Positions 1-6,576 are shown, counted from the stretch's first letter. The stretch: DNA of 27,051 nt from CAZDGK01 sp964505035 (GCA_964505035.1 CAZDGK010000013.1:1-27051); one strand, 5' to 3'. Program-made: numbers and translations. Notes: generated by a model not told the origin, from the letters alone.

Positions 1-182
1 TCGGCACCCGCGACGAAGTCGCCGCCCGCCTCGTCGCCCTCGGCGCCAAAGAACACTCCTCCGTCACCAAAGACACCACCTACCTCATCGTCGGCGACTC
101 CCCCGGCGCCTCCAAACTCACCAAAGCCGAGAAGCTGGGGACGAAGACGCTGGATGAGGGTGAGCTGGGGAGGCTGCTATAA
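1..182 (+). CDS. ligA: NAD-dependent DNA ligase LigA, C-terminal BRCT domain (5' partial)
   Basis: The frame opening at base 3 reads GTRDEVAARLVALGAKEHSS and continues through TTYLIVGDSPGASKLTKAEK to a short tail and TAA at 180-182. This is the C-terminal half of a BRCT domain in the form that ends bacterial NAD-dependent DNA ligases: the 'TTYLIVG..PGASKLTKAEKLGTKTLDE' pattern with a final helix. LigA seals nicks in replication and repair using NAD+, and the BRCT domain helps it bind DNA. The adenylation, OB and HhH domains lie outside the window, so only the family can be judged. No terminator follows; the next 190 bases are AT-rich. The alternative is another BRCT protein, but the fit to the LigA C-terminus is close. 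Confidence 0.88.
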   Translation, partial: GTRDEVAARLVALGAKEHSSVTKDTTYLIVGDSPGASKLTKAEKLGTKTLDEGELGRLL

Positions 183-306
183 TTAGCATCTGTGGATATC
201 CTGTTTACAGTCACTAACCATAAGCGATAAACTTTTCCTAAGTACTCATGCTTTCAATGTCGGAAATCAATCGCTACAATCCATATGTTTTGGTAAGCAT
301 GCACAA

Positions 307-332
307 ATATCACTCTGCTAACGCGGTGATAT
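307..332. promoter_or_regulatory. Operator-like inverted repeat before the two-gene unit
   Basis: ATATCAC (307-313) and GTGATAT (326-332) form a perfect 7-bp inverted repeat with a 12-base spacer, in the 185-base non-coding stretch 183-367. A TATAAA (343-348) follows and could be the -10 of the downstream unit; no convincing -35 is seen. The position fits a repressor site for the genes at 377 and 638. The rest of 183-306 is AT-rich and holds nothing else I recognise. Confidence 0.4.
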
Positions 333-376
333 CCTTATATCGTATAAAAGCTAAGAACTTCTAAGGGATGTCTTTT

Positions 377-625
377 ATGACTTCAAATGGCGAACGACTG
401 ATCATCACTTTCGACGAATCAGCAAGAAAGACGATTCTTGAGGCCTTCGACAAGGCCGTGGACGATGACGGCTACATTGTTGAGAAGCACTCCCGCGAAA
501 GAGTCCTCTCTCAAGAAGGCGAAGAAGTCTTAGAAAAAGAGTTTGCTGGCATAAAAAAGGGGTCAGAGGTCTTCCTAAAGTCGGACCTGACTTCCCTTAT
601 CAAACTCTGTGACGAATTAGCGTAG
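377..625 (+). CDS. Small acidic protein, first gene of a two-gene unit
   Basis: This is an 82-residue protein beginning MTSNGERLIITFDESARK. An in-frame ATG at 368 would add three residues, but the Shine-Dalgarno-like TAAGGGA (362-368) sits eight bases before the ATG at 377 and would overlap the earlier one, so 377 is preferred. The protein is acidic, with a predicted beta strand (RLIITF) followed by helices, and ends in a short hydrophobic helix (SLIKLCDELA). No signal peptide or membrane segment is present. I do not recognise the family. It lies 12 bases before the next gene, clearly in one operon, in DNA of lower G+C than the rest of the window. A role as small partner or antitoxin-like subunit of the next gene is possible but only inferred from size and position. 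Confidence 0.65.
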   Translation: MTSNGERLIITFDESARKTILEAFDKAVDDDGYIVEKHSRERVLSQEGEEVLEKEFAGIKKGSEVFLKSDLTSLIKLCDELA

Positions 626-637
626 CAGGAGCACCAG

Positions 638-1444
638 ATGAGCTTTCTGGATGCTCTGAAAACTCTTGGTATCAACATCAAGGGTGGAATTCATATATTT
701 AGCGGCAACAATGTAGTCGTTAACAAAAATGATAACCGTAAAACGTATATTGATATCACAAAGCTTGATGCGTTAAGTCTGGCTAAACTGCAAGCCATCA
801 TCCCGGAAGCCGTCCAGCAAGAAAATGCCGTTGTACTTGAAGAGAAGTCCAAAAAGCTACTCGATGACTTTCGCTCAATCGATCAACAACATAAAGATAT
901 GGTCGACTACTTCAGGGGCAAGATTCCGGCCACTGACATAGAGATTTTAAGGGCGGCTATATACCTTAAGAGCACCCTGGATCAAAAAAGGCCGGTGGCT
1001 GGGATAAAAGAAGATTTGAACTATCGGTACGGCCAGCGAGGCAACAACATCTCCAACTTGTATTCCGCCGGCTATTTTGAAAGCGTAATCAAGCCTCTTT
1101 ACGAGGAAATGAAGAAACTCCCGGACTTTTCACTTGAGCAGTTCCAGAAAACATACGACAAAATAGTCACCCAAATCCCTTTCGCCGTATTCTGCAACAA
1201 AAGCATGACAGCCGAAGAGCTGAAACAAATCGTTATTATGAAGGTCAAACGGAATGTACGGTACGGTATTCGGCAACTCAACATTCACGGGATAGGTAGA
1301 GGGAATGCGGACAAAGTCCTAAAAGTTGTTGAGGAACTTGCTCCCAATCTTGATGAGCCGCCAACGATTGACTCAGGTCCTGGATTTATTAATGTGATGG
1401 TGTTCTTCCGCGCTGATTATCACGGGGACCCAGAGGAAGTATAG
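638..1444 (+). CDS. Hypothetical 268-residue protein, second gene of the two-gene unit
   Basis: AGGAG (627-631) precedes the ATG at 638 with good spacing. The 268-residue protein has three parts by eye: residues 1-45, beta-rich (KGGIHIFSGNNVVVNKND, then TYIDITKLDAL); residues 45-110, charged helices; residues 110-268, a mixed alpha/beta part containing YRYGQRGNNISNLYSAGYFE and RQLNIHGIGRGNADKVLKVV. It has no signal peptide, membrane segment or motif of a known enzyme that I can name. The gene is AT-richer than the window average (bases 661-720 count to 38% G+C), which fits transfer. It ends two bases before the stop of the opposite-strand DUF3761 gene with no terminator between. Function unknown; an accessory or defence role is speculation. 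Confidence 0.7.
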   Translation: MSFLDALKTLGINIKGGIHIFSGNNVVVNKNDNRKTYIDITKLDALSLAKLQAIIPEAVQQENAVVLEEKSKKLLDDFRSIDQQHKDMVDYFRGKIPATDIEILRAAIYLKSTLDQKRPVAGIKEDLNYRYGQRGNNISNLYSAGYFESVIKPLYEEMKKLPDFSLEQFQKTYDKIVTQIPFAVFCNKSMTAEELKQIVIMKVKRNVRYGIRQLNIHGIGRGNADKVLKVVEELAPNLDEPPTIDSGPGFINVMVFFRADYHGDPEEV

Positions 1445-1445
1445 C

Positions 1446-1841
1446 CTACAGCCACCGCGCCACGCCGCCGTGATGCGAGCACGTGCCCGACCGGTGCTGG
1501 CTAAAGCTGTAGCTCCCATCCCCGCACTGAGCGGTCGCGCCGGCCGGAGGGGCGTCGGCGTGAACGGGGGACTGCACATAATTGCCGTCGCTATTGATGT
1601 AACCAGAGCCGGTTGAGGTCTGCGCCGCGGCGACCGTGGGGGTGAGTGTCGGAGCCCGGGTCGGTGCGGGCGTGACGATGGGCGTCGGAGTCGGCGTGGC
1701 CGTACTCTGCGCCGAAAGCACCACCGGGGGAGTGGGCGTGGAGCTCGGCGTCGGGCCGGGGGTCTGCGTAGCCGCACCAATCACGCCCAGGCTTAGCAGG
1801 CTGCCGGCGGCGATCAGGATCTTGCGGCCGATGCGGGTCAT
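1446..1841 (-). CDS. Secreted DUF3761-domain protein with Pro/Thr linker
   Basis: This is a 131-residue protein. Residues 1-27 are a signal peptide or anchor (MTRIGRKILIAAGSLLSLGV), residues about 28-75 a low-complexity linker of TPTP-type repeats, and residues 77-131 a compact C-terminal domain: GYINSDGNYVQSPVHA, then ATAQCGDGSYSFSQHRSGTC and SHHGGVARWL. The last block, with two cysteines, paired histidines and the HHGGVA ending, is the signature of DUF3761. The domain is extracytoplasmic and of unknown function; in other bacteria it is usually attached to secreted or surface proteins. The start has no Shine-Dalgarno site but has TATACT exactly six bases upstream, suggesting a leaderless message. 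The linker is encoded by a GC-rich repetitive tract that could vary in length by slippage. Confidence 0.82.
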   Translation of the reverse strand: MTRIGRKILIAAGSLLSLGVIGAATQTPGPTPSSTPTPPVVLSAQSTATPTPTPIVTPAPTRAPTLTPTVAAAQTSTGSGYINSDGNYVQSPVHADAPPAGATAQCGDGSYSFSQHRSGTCSHHGGVARWL

Positions 1842-1847
1842 GGTCTC

Positions 1848-1853
1848 AGTATA
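1848..1853 (-). promoter_or_regulatory. -10 element placed for a leaderless DUF3761 mRNA
   Basis: On the minus strand TATACT is followed by GAGACC and then the ATG at 1841. Transcription starting six or seven bases after the hexamer would begin at the A of the start codon. No clear -35 is present. Confidence 0.45.
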
Positions 1854-1883
1854 CGCTTACGCTTGCATGTTCGGTTCGCGTTC

Positions 1884-1902
1884 GCATATCTTGGTGATAT
1901 GC
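1884..1902 (+). promoter_or_regulatory. Perfect inverted repeat over the -10 and start codon of the toxin gene
   Basis: GCATATC (1884-1890), spacer TTGGT, GATATGC (1896-1902) is a perfect 7-bp inverted repeat. It covers the candidate -10 TATCTT (1887-1892) and the ATG at 1899. A candidate -35, TTGCAT (1863-1868), lies 18 bases upstream of the -10. A dimeric DNA-binding protein here would block transcription; if the mRNA starts upstream, the same bases would fold into a hairpin hiding the start codon. Confidence 0.5.
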
Positions 1903-2297
1903 AGAAAAACTTCGCAAGCTGGAACTCAGTAAAAGCAGCACTGAACGCAAAAGATTCGGCGACATATTTTTACGAGCGCGAAGTCTGGTGGGTCGCCATT
2001 GGCCACAATGTTGGCAGTGAGGAAGATGGCAAGGGGCACAGGTTTGCGCGTCCCGTGCTCGTACTGCGCAAGTTCAATCAAAACCTTTTCTACGGTCTGC
2101 CGCTTACAAGCAGGCTAAAAACTGGCCGCTATTATCACTCGGTTAATGTCGCTGGCCGGCACAGCGCCTTGCTGCTGTCGCACATGCGCGACTACGACTC
2201 TCGCCGGCTGCTCGATAAAATTGGCTCAGTAGACGAAGATGGCTTTCAAATTGTGCAACAAAAACTGGCTGCCATAATCATGGCGCCAGTTCGTTAA
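1899..2297 (+). CDS. PemK/MazF-family toxin (solo)
   Basis: This is a 132-residue protein. An N-terminal helical stretch (1-25) precedes a PemK/MazF-like beta-barrel: EREVWWVAIGHNVG (26-39), then EEDGKGHRFARPVLVLRKFN (41-60), GLPLTSRLKTGRYYH (66-80) and LLLSHMRDYDSRRLLDKIG (91-109). The R-P-V-L-V-L strand, the LTS turn and the S-x-M/I-R segment are family hallmarks. Family members are mostly ribonucleases of type II toxin-antitoxin systems. No antitoxin gene adjoins it: upstream is a divergent DUF3761 gene and downstream a non-coding stretch. An upstream in-frame ATG at 1863 adds 12 residues that do not look like part of the domain; 1899 is preferred because of the promoter geometry. This subtype, with an N-terminal extension and the 'NVG.E.DGKG' segment, often occurs alone, so it may not be a classical toxin. 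Confidence 0.8.
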   Translation: MQKNFASWNSVKAALNAKDSATYFYEREVWWVAIGHNVGSEEDGKGHRFARPVLVLRKFNQNLFYGLPLTSRLKTGRYYHSVNVAGRHSALLLSHMRDYDSRRLLDKIGSVDEDGFQIVQQKLAAIIMAPVR

Positions 2298-2304
2298 AAC
2301 GTAT

Positions 2305-2324
2305 ACCTCCCCTTGCGCGGAGGT
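2305..2324. terminator. Weak hairpin after the toxin gene
   Basis: ACCTCC (2305-2310) pairs with GGAGGT (2319-2324) around an 8-base loop. On the plus strand no T-run follows. On the minus strand the hairpin is followed by ATACGTTTT, so it looks more like a terminator for a minus-strand transcript. Confidence 0.35.
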
Positions 2325-2350
2325 GAGGCCGAGGCCCATTTGTACTTTAT

Positions 2351-2379
2351 ATGATAGGCCACCAGATGAGGGCCGTCAA
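2351..2379 (-). promoter_or_regulatory. Minus-strand promoter with no gene behind it
   Basis: On the minus strand TTGACG (2379-2374) and TATCAT (2356-2351) are separated by exactly 17 bases, a good sigma70-type match. Transcription would start near 2344 and run toward the 3' end of the toxin gene, reaching the hairpin at 2324-2305. No convincing protein gene lies in that direction, so a short RNA is possible. Confidence 0.4.
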
Positions 2380-2445
2380 CCCCTAGCGCAAAGCAATGCT
2401 TCCGGTTGTTTTTATTCCGCCAAAACTTAATACTAGAACCAATTC

Positions 2446-3348
2446 ATGTCGCCAATTTTCACACCCACCCAACTCCTGTATTTCAGTTTCGTCACCTTCT
2501 GGCAGTTCATATTCGTCCCCGTCCTCGCAATAGGCCTAATTGTGGCCGCCACCAAGGGCCGCCAAAAAACCACACTCGCCCTATCCTTATTATTGGTCGC
2601 ACTCGCGCCTCTCCTGGCCATCCAAGTATATGAGTTTCTGGCCGTACTGCCATCGCCATTCCGCCTCGGCACCGTCGTACTTACTAACCTATTTAACGCC
2701 GCCCTGCCATTGTGGTTCTTCTTCGGGGCATTAGCAGCGGCTGGGTTCATGCTGAGCCCCCAGAAGTGGTTGTCGCAGCCAGCCAAAGAACGATGGTTCC
2801 GAGCCCTTTGCCGCATAGTTGGCATTATCTCCCTCGGTCTCCTGGCCATTAGCGGCGCCGTGTATCTAGAAGCGCGCCTAACTCCTGCCTCCGTCAATCA
2901 AACCGTCGTTATACCGCCGATATCAAACCCTCAATATTACGTGCCCGCCCGTCCCATCAAAAACATGCGGCAAACCGGCATTAAATTTGATGGGGAAAAA
3001 CTATTAATTTCGTATCAGGATCAATACGGCCAAACCATAATATTGACCGAGACCCCCAACTCCCCGGTAACAATAAAGTGCAGCGAGTATTACCTAGAAA
3101 TGCAAGCTTGCGTCGATATTCTAAAAGACAACGGCACTATTGCGGTTGCGGGCAAGCCAAGTAATGAATACGTCGGGCAGCCGGGCAAAGGCTATTGGCT
3201 CGATGGATATTCCGAAGTCCACGCCAGAATCGGCACCACGCTTCTCGACCTATATGAGCCAACTTCGGATCATGTATTAAGCGACGACTTCGCGGATTAT
3301 TTCGCCGGCTTCAAGAAAGTCGGTAAGAGCCAAATCTCACAAAATTAG
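2446..3348 (+). CDS. Hypothetical membrane protein with four N-terminal TM helices and an exposed C-terminal domain
   Basis: This is a 300-residue protein. Residues about 10-34, 43-65, 75-100 and 118-140 are strongly hydrophobic and read as four membrane helices. Residues 145-300 form a soluble part with several predicted beta strands (KLLISYQDQYGQTIILTETP) and two cysteines (in IKCSEYYL and QACVDIL) that could form a disulfide if the domain is outside. I do not recognise the family. The ATG has no Shine-Dalgarno site; candidate -35/-10 pairs (TTGTTT 2406-2411 with AATACT 2429-2434) leave a leader of only a few bases. Preceding bases 2298-2445 hold the minus-strand promoter and hairpin described separately. 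Function unknown; placement in the membrane is secure. Confidence 0.75.
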   Translation: MSPIFTPTQLLYFSFVTFWQFIFVPVLAIGLIVAATKGRQKTTLALSLLLVALAPLLAIQVYEFLAVLPSPFRLGTVVLTNLFNAALPLWFFFGALAAAGFMLSPQKWLSQPAKERWFRALCRIVGIISLGLLAISGAVYLEARLTPASVNQTVVIPPISNPQYYVPARPIKNMRQTGIKFDGEKLLISYQDQYGQTIILTETPNSPVTIKCSEYYLEMQACVDILKDNGTIAVAGKPSNEYVGQPGKGYWLDGYSEVHARIGTTLLDLYEPTSDHVLSDDFADYFAGFKKVGKSQISQN

Positions 3349-3458
3349 TCAGATCCACGCCGTCTGTTTAACGCCGGCTGGATAGCAAACCGGTGGTGGC
3401 CATCGATTTTGCCGAGGGCGACCAGATTGGCGAGGCAGCGCATCTTCGCACTTTGGCT

Positions 3459-3464
3459 TATAAT
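3459..3464 (+). promoter_or_regulatory. -10 element of the gene at 3484
   Basis: A perfect TATAAT lies 19 bases before the chosen ATG, with an AAGAGG Shine-Dalgarno site (3472-3477) between. No good -35 is at the usual distance. The stretch 3349-3458 contains nothing else recognisable. Confidence 0.5.
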
Positions 3465-3483
3465 TACCGACAAGAGGTTACAA

Positions 3484-4506
3484 ATGCCAAGAATGCCAAA
3501 ACAATCAGGGCCAAACAGACCAGACGGCCCAAGCGGACCTGGCCGGGTTGGCGTACTGACGGATTCGGACCGGGCCGAACTCCAAGCCATGGCGGCCGCG
3601 CCGTCAATCGAAACCGTCACACCCTCAGTCGAAGCTGCCCCCGCCAATGCCCCAGACCCTGGCGTTGAGGCTGCTCGCGCTGCGGTGGCCGACGCCCCAG
3701 TCCCCGACGCCCCAGTCCCCGGCGCCCCGGAGGCCACCACCTTGCCGCGCACCAAGCAGGAAGAGCAGGAACGGTTTAATCATATGCTGGAGCAGATAGA
3801 CCCAGACGCGGAGCCGGCCGCGGTCCGCGCCCAGCTGGCCGAAGTCCGGGCTGTCGTCAATCGTTGGAGAGAGCTGCGCCAAGCTATCACCCAGCCCCGC
3901 GGGCTCGACCTAGCTGACCTTGACCCCACGCTAGCAGACAGCGAGCCTACCCACGTCACTACCGTCAGCCGAAACCCTGTGGAGCAACTGGTTCACGGCG
4001 AGCAGCACATGCTAAAGGTCCTCGACTCCATGGCGGCCGAACTAGACATTGAGGCGGCTGAAGCCCACGGCGGCCCACCGCCCATGACGGCCAGGGAACA
4101 AGAGCTCAGCCAGGAAATCGCCCAAATCGACCGGACTGCCGCGCCCGAGGCTATCCGCACCCGGGTAGAAAAGCTCCGAAGCCAGGTCAATGCTCTCATG
4201 GACGAGCGCAAGCTCTCCTCGGGCGTGGACATTTCCAACGTTAAGGACTGGCCGGCTGTTCACAGAATGCATTGGATCGAGCGGCGCACCCACAACGAGC
4301 GTCAAATGCTAGCTACGCTCAACTCTATACTGGCCGACCACGACCTGAATCCAGATCTAACCATCGCCACCGCACCAACACCGGCCGAGCCGGTCCGAGT
4401 CACGCCCCCAGTGTACCGGCCAGGATGGCGCGGCCTGCTTGACCGCTGGCGCGCCCGGCTCAAAAAACGCGACGAAGACCCCTGGGGCTGGGGCGGCGAT
4501 AGTTAA
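3484..4506 (+). CDS. Hypothetical cytoplasmic helical protein with an internal duplication
   Basis: The open frame begins at 3409, but AAGAGG (3472-3477) and TATAAT (3459-3464) point to the ATG at 3484, giving 340 residues. Residues 1-90 are disordered and rich in Pro/Ala, including a short repeat (DAPVPDAPVPGAPEA). Residues about 93-189 and 204-288 are two diverged copies of one helical unit: LEQIDPDAEPAAVRAQLAEV aligns with IAQIDRTAAPEAIRTRVEKL, and EQLVHGEQHMLKVLDSMAAE with ERRTHNERQMLATLNSILAD, each with about one third identity. The C-terminus is basic and tryptophan-rich (PGWRGLLDRWRARLKKRDED). No signal peptide or membrane helix is seen. The charged amphipathic helices suggest coiled-coil or protein-binding units. 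The family is not recognised. Confidence 0.7.
   Translation: MPRMPKQSGPNRPDGPSGPGRVGVLTDSDRAELQAMAAAPSIETVTPSVEAAPANAPDPGVEAARAAVADAPVPDAPVPGAPEATTLPRTKQEEQERFNHMLEQIDPDAEPAAVRAQLAEVRAVVNRWRELRQAITQPRGLDLADLDPTLADSEPTHVTTVSRNPVEQLVHGEQHMLKVLDSMAAELDIEAAEAHGGPPPMTAREQELSQEIAQIDRTAAPEAIRTRVEKLRSQVNALMDERKLSSGVDISNVKDWPAVHRMHWIERRTHNERQMLATLNSILADHDLNPDLTIATAPTPAEPVRVTPPVYRPGWRGLLDRWRARLKKRDEDPWGWGGDS
3691..3720 (+). repeat. Tandem 15-bp direct repeat (two copies)
   Basis: GACGCCCCAGTCCCC occurs at 3691-3705 and again at 3706-3720, followed by a third degenerate partial copy. It encodes the DAPVP units of the disordered N-terminal part of the gene at 3484 and can change copy number in frame (15 = 5 codons). 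Confidence 0.85.
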
Positions 4507-4508
4507 CA

Positions 4509-4535
4509 TTGCCCCCATGGTCCGCGATGTATAAT
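4509..4535 (+). promoter_or_regulatory. Promoter of the gene at 4599
   Basis: A perfect TATAAT lies at 4530-4535. TTGCCC (4509-4514) is a possible -35 with a short 15-base spacer. The leader to the ATG is about 57 bases. Confidence 0.5.
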
Positions 4536-4598
4536 AGCCCCGAGCTTTGCGCCCGCGCATCGCTCGCCCTGGCACCCTGCTTACCCTAGGAGTAAGCC

Positions 4599-4940
4599 AT
4601 GTCAAACCTGCCCGGCTACGTCCAATGGGCGATCATCATCGGCGTCGGTCTTGTGATCTACCTGCTGCTCAGGGGCCGGCCGAGATCACCCCGGCCACCC
4701 ACTACTCCCGGTCCCTATCGGAACATCCCAAATGCCCGCCCAGCGGTAAAAGACATGCGGCTCACACCCGCACATGGCCGGGCCCGCTTCGTGGCCTACA
4801 TCGCCATGGGCGAGCAAGACTGGTTCGGCTCCAAGTACTGGGTCTGTGGCGACGTCCACAGCGATTTCGCCAGCGCCCTGGAGTGCGCCCGCCGCCAGTA
4901 CCAAACCGGCAGCTGGGACGGCCGCTACATCAGCGACTAG
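4599..4940 (+). CDS. Small single-pass membrane protein
   Basis: This is a 113-residue protein. AGGAG (4588-4592) precedes the ATG by six bases. Residues 8-25 (VQWAIIIGVGLVIYLLLR) are one membrane helix followed by a basic, Pro-rich stretch to about residue 45. The rest is a small domain with ARFVAYIAMGEQDWFGSKYW and a terminal SWDGRYISD. It is a single-gene unit with its own TATAAT promoter and a GC hairpin after the stop. The short aromatic-rich domain following a basic linker suggests a cytoplasmic globular tail. No family is recognised. Confidence 0.72.
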   Translation: MSNLPGYVQWAIIIGVGLVIYLLLRGRPRSPRPPTTPGPYRNIPNARPAVKDMRLTPAHGRARFVAYIAMGEQDWFGSKYWVCGDVHSDFASALECARRQYQTGSWDGRYISD

Positions 4941-4951
4941 CCCGACACCGT

Positions 4952-4983
4952 GCCCCCGGAAGGATCAATGTCCAACCGGGGGC
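4952..4983 (+). terminator. GC hairpin terminator
   Basis: GCCCCCGG (4952-4959) and CCGGGGGC (4976-4983) form a perfect 8-bp stem with a 16-base loop, followed by the weak T-rich TCTATCAT. It lies 12 bases after the stop of the gene at 4599. Confidence 0.65.
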
Positions 4984-5026
4984 TCTATCATATCCGTCCA
5001 CAGCAGCAATGAGTCCGCGGCTAATC

Positions 5027-5055
5027 TTGACGTAGCACAATAATTATGCTATTAT
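5027..5055 (+). promoter_or_regulatory. Sigma70-type promoter of the gene at 5100
   Basis: TTGACG (5027-5032), a 17-base spacer and TATTAT (5050-5055) give a near-consensus promoter. Transcription would start near 5062, leaving a leader of about 38 bases with a strong Shine-Dalgarno site. Confidence 0.7.
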
Positions 5056-5099
5056 AAATAAGACGATTCCCACAACTACGAGGCCCCAAGGAGGCCACT

Positions 5100-5399
5100 G
5101 TGACCGTGTACCAAATCGTCCTCTCGCCGCGCAATGCAACACCGGATCTGGGAGCGCTCGCCGCCGAGGTCGCGAAGGCAGTTAGCAATCGTCTTCGGGT
5201 GGGCGTTACCGTGGAGGTAGAAGATGAGCACCTGGTGCTCAAGCGGACCGGCGGGGCCTACTGGCCCAAGGGCATCATCGCCCAGCTGGACACCGACTTC
5301 GCCCACGGACCCTACCACGACTACGAGCTCGACTTCGACCCTCGAGACGAGATCCCCCAGTTCCCGGGGATGCCCCCCAGGGCATTCCCAGCATCGTAG
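5100..5399 (+). CDS. Hypothetical 99-residue protein
   Basis: The start is GTG at 5100, five bases after a full AAGGAGG (5088-5094). The protein reads as alternating strands and helices: VYQIVLSPRNA, a helix around LAAEVAKAVSNRLRVG, strands VTVEVEDEHLVLKRTGG, then an acidic, aromatic tail (HGPYHDYELDFDPRDE). No export signal or membrane segment is present. It stands alone between its own promoter and a GC hairpin (5406-5431), and converges on the beta-helix gene. I do not recognise a family; a small alpha/beta cytoplasmic protein is all that can be said. Confidence 0.7.
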   Translation: MTVYQIVLSPRNATPDLGALAAEVAKAVSNRLRVGVTVEVEDEHLVLKRTGGAYWPKGIIAQLDTDFAHGPYHDYELDFDPRDEIPQFPGMPPRAFPAS

Positions 5400-5405
5400 C
5401 GGCAG

Positions 5406-5431
5406 GCGCCGTCCCCACCCGGGGGCGGCGC
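5406..5431. terminator. GC hairpin between convergent genes
   Basis: GCGCCG (5406-5411) pairs with CGGCGC (5426-5431) and the inner CCCC (5413-5416) with GGGG, broken by one unpaired base on each side. It lies seven bases after the stop of the 5100 gene and can serve both it and the minus-strand gene ending at 5443. There is no long T-run. Confidence 0.55.
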
Positions 5432-5442
5432 TGCTACGTTCC

Positions 5443-6564
5443 CTACAGGCTCGAGTTCACCACCGTGCCGTCATCATATTTATTGTTGGTCCAAATATTG
5501 CCGGGCCGCGCCGGGTCAAAGGCCGTGATAGGGCCGTAGTACGAGCAGTGCCCGTTGGGTCCCTTCTGGAAGATGTTGTTAGTAAACACCACGTGGTCGG
5601 GTAGACCAGACTTACCGGACCCACCGTAGGCGCAGTACGAGCCGGCATTGGGTGACACATACAGGTTGTGGTCAAAGGTAAAGCGTGAGATGGCATCAAA
5701 GTCACCAAACAGGGAAGTAGCCGCTGTGCATCCGCCACCATTTCCATTGTCGGGCCGGTTGCATTCCAGTGTATTGTGCGTCAAGACGCCGTCGTGGCCG
5801 CCATTGCTAATGAAGCCGTTCTCGTGCGCGCCAGAGGTGGCACCCAGGTAGGTATCGTGTAGCCAGGAATCTGTGATAGTGCAGTTATAGTCACACTGGT
5901 AGTTGTGCTGCCCGCCATGCAGGTTGGTGGCAATTAGGGTGATGTCGTGGTAGCCGACCGCCGGGTAACTATCGTCGTTGCCGCCATCAATCTCCGAATG
6001 CTCTACCTGCACCGAGCCAGAGAAGGCAGAATCGGACGTCACGCCCAGGATGGTGCTGTTGCGCACAATCACACCGGTGGCTCGCACATCCAGGCGGCAG
6101 TTGATGTGCTTATTCTGAATGACGGTGTTGGCCGTCTGGATAACGCACGATCCGGTGTAGTTGGTGAGGGCGGTGCCGGCTGGCACGCCGGTGGTGTTTG
6201 GTCCGGGCCAGCAATGCCCGGTGCCGTCGGGGCCGTCGGGCACATGGTGGGCAGCGCCGCTACAGCCCGCAGTGGGCGTGCTGGTGGGCGATGGTGTGGG
6301 CGTCGGCGTTGATGTAGGGGTTGGTGTGGGGGTGGGGGAGGCGGCCGGGCCAAACTGCACCATGCTCCCACCGATCGCACTAGCTTGAGCCACTACGGTC
6401 GCGCCATTACCCAGGCTAGCGCCTGACATGATGTACGTAGCAGCCGGCCCAGCCGCGTAGCTTCGCATGATTACGTAGCCTACACCTAGTATCACGGCCA
6501 CCATGAAGATACCTGCGTTCCGCCATCTGGGACCGCGTGGCTCCATAAAGCGCATAATTCTCAT
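5443..6564 (-). CDS. Anchored, exported right-handed beta-helix protein
   Basis: This is a 373-residue protein. Residues 18-35 are a signal anchor. Residues 39-72 form a short beta-rich module (GPAATYIMSGASLGNG, ending ASAIGGSMVQFG). Residues about 75-99 are a TPTP linker. From residue 100 there is a cysteine-containing domain with short repeated turns typical of a right-handed beta helix: NTVIQNKHINC, GVIVRNSTILGV, VQVEHSEIDGG, HDITLIATNLHGG, CTITDSWLHDTY, HDGVLTHNTLECN, DHVVFTNNIFQKG. The family (NosD/parallel beta-helix, pectate-lyase-like fold) includes polysaccharide lyases and adhesins; no catalytic set can be assigned here. The anchor and linker place the helix outside the cell. The first module also occurs in the SGNH hydrolase at 13665-14594. 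The start has an extended -10 just upstream and no Shine-Dalgarno site. Confidence 0.82.
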   Translation of the reverse strand: MRIMRFMEPRGPRWRNAGIFMVAVILGVGYVIMRSYAAGPAATYIMSGASLGNGATVVAQASAIGGSMVQFGPAASPTPTPTPTSTPTPTPSPTSTPTAGCSGAAHHVPDGPDGTGHCWPGPNTTGVPAGTALTNYTGSCVIQTANTVIQNKHINCRLDVRATGVIVRNSTILGVTSDSAFSGSVQVEHSEIDGGNDDSYPAVGYHDITLIATNLHGGQHNYQCDYNCTITDSWLHDTYLGATSGAHENGFISNGGHDGVLTHNTLECNRPDNGNGGGCTAATSLFGDFDAISRFTFDHNLYVSPNAGSYCAYGGSGKSGLPDHVVFTNNIFQKGPNGHCSYYGPITAFDPARPGNIWTNNKYDDGTVVNSSL

Positions 6565-6570
6565 GCTAGC

Positions 6571-6576
6571 ACTATA
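6571..6576 (-). promoter_or_regulatory. Extended -10 promoter, leaderless geometry
   Basis: On the minus strand TGGTATAGT (TG-n-TATAGT) is followed by GCTAGC and then the ATG at 6564. The extended -10 could work without a -35, and the distance predicts a transcript starting at the ATG. Confidence 0.5.

Noticed and set aside
1373..1780. Arg/Pro-rich minus-strand frame overlapping the DUF3761 gene
   Set aside because: It arises from reading the repetitive TPTP linker in another frame; the DUF3761 frame has a signal peptide and a recognised domain.
6069..6388. Gly/Val- and Pro-rich frames on both strands over the beta-helix gene
   Set aside because: They are out-of-frame readings of the linker repeat and have no start signals.
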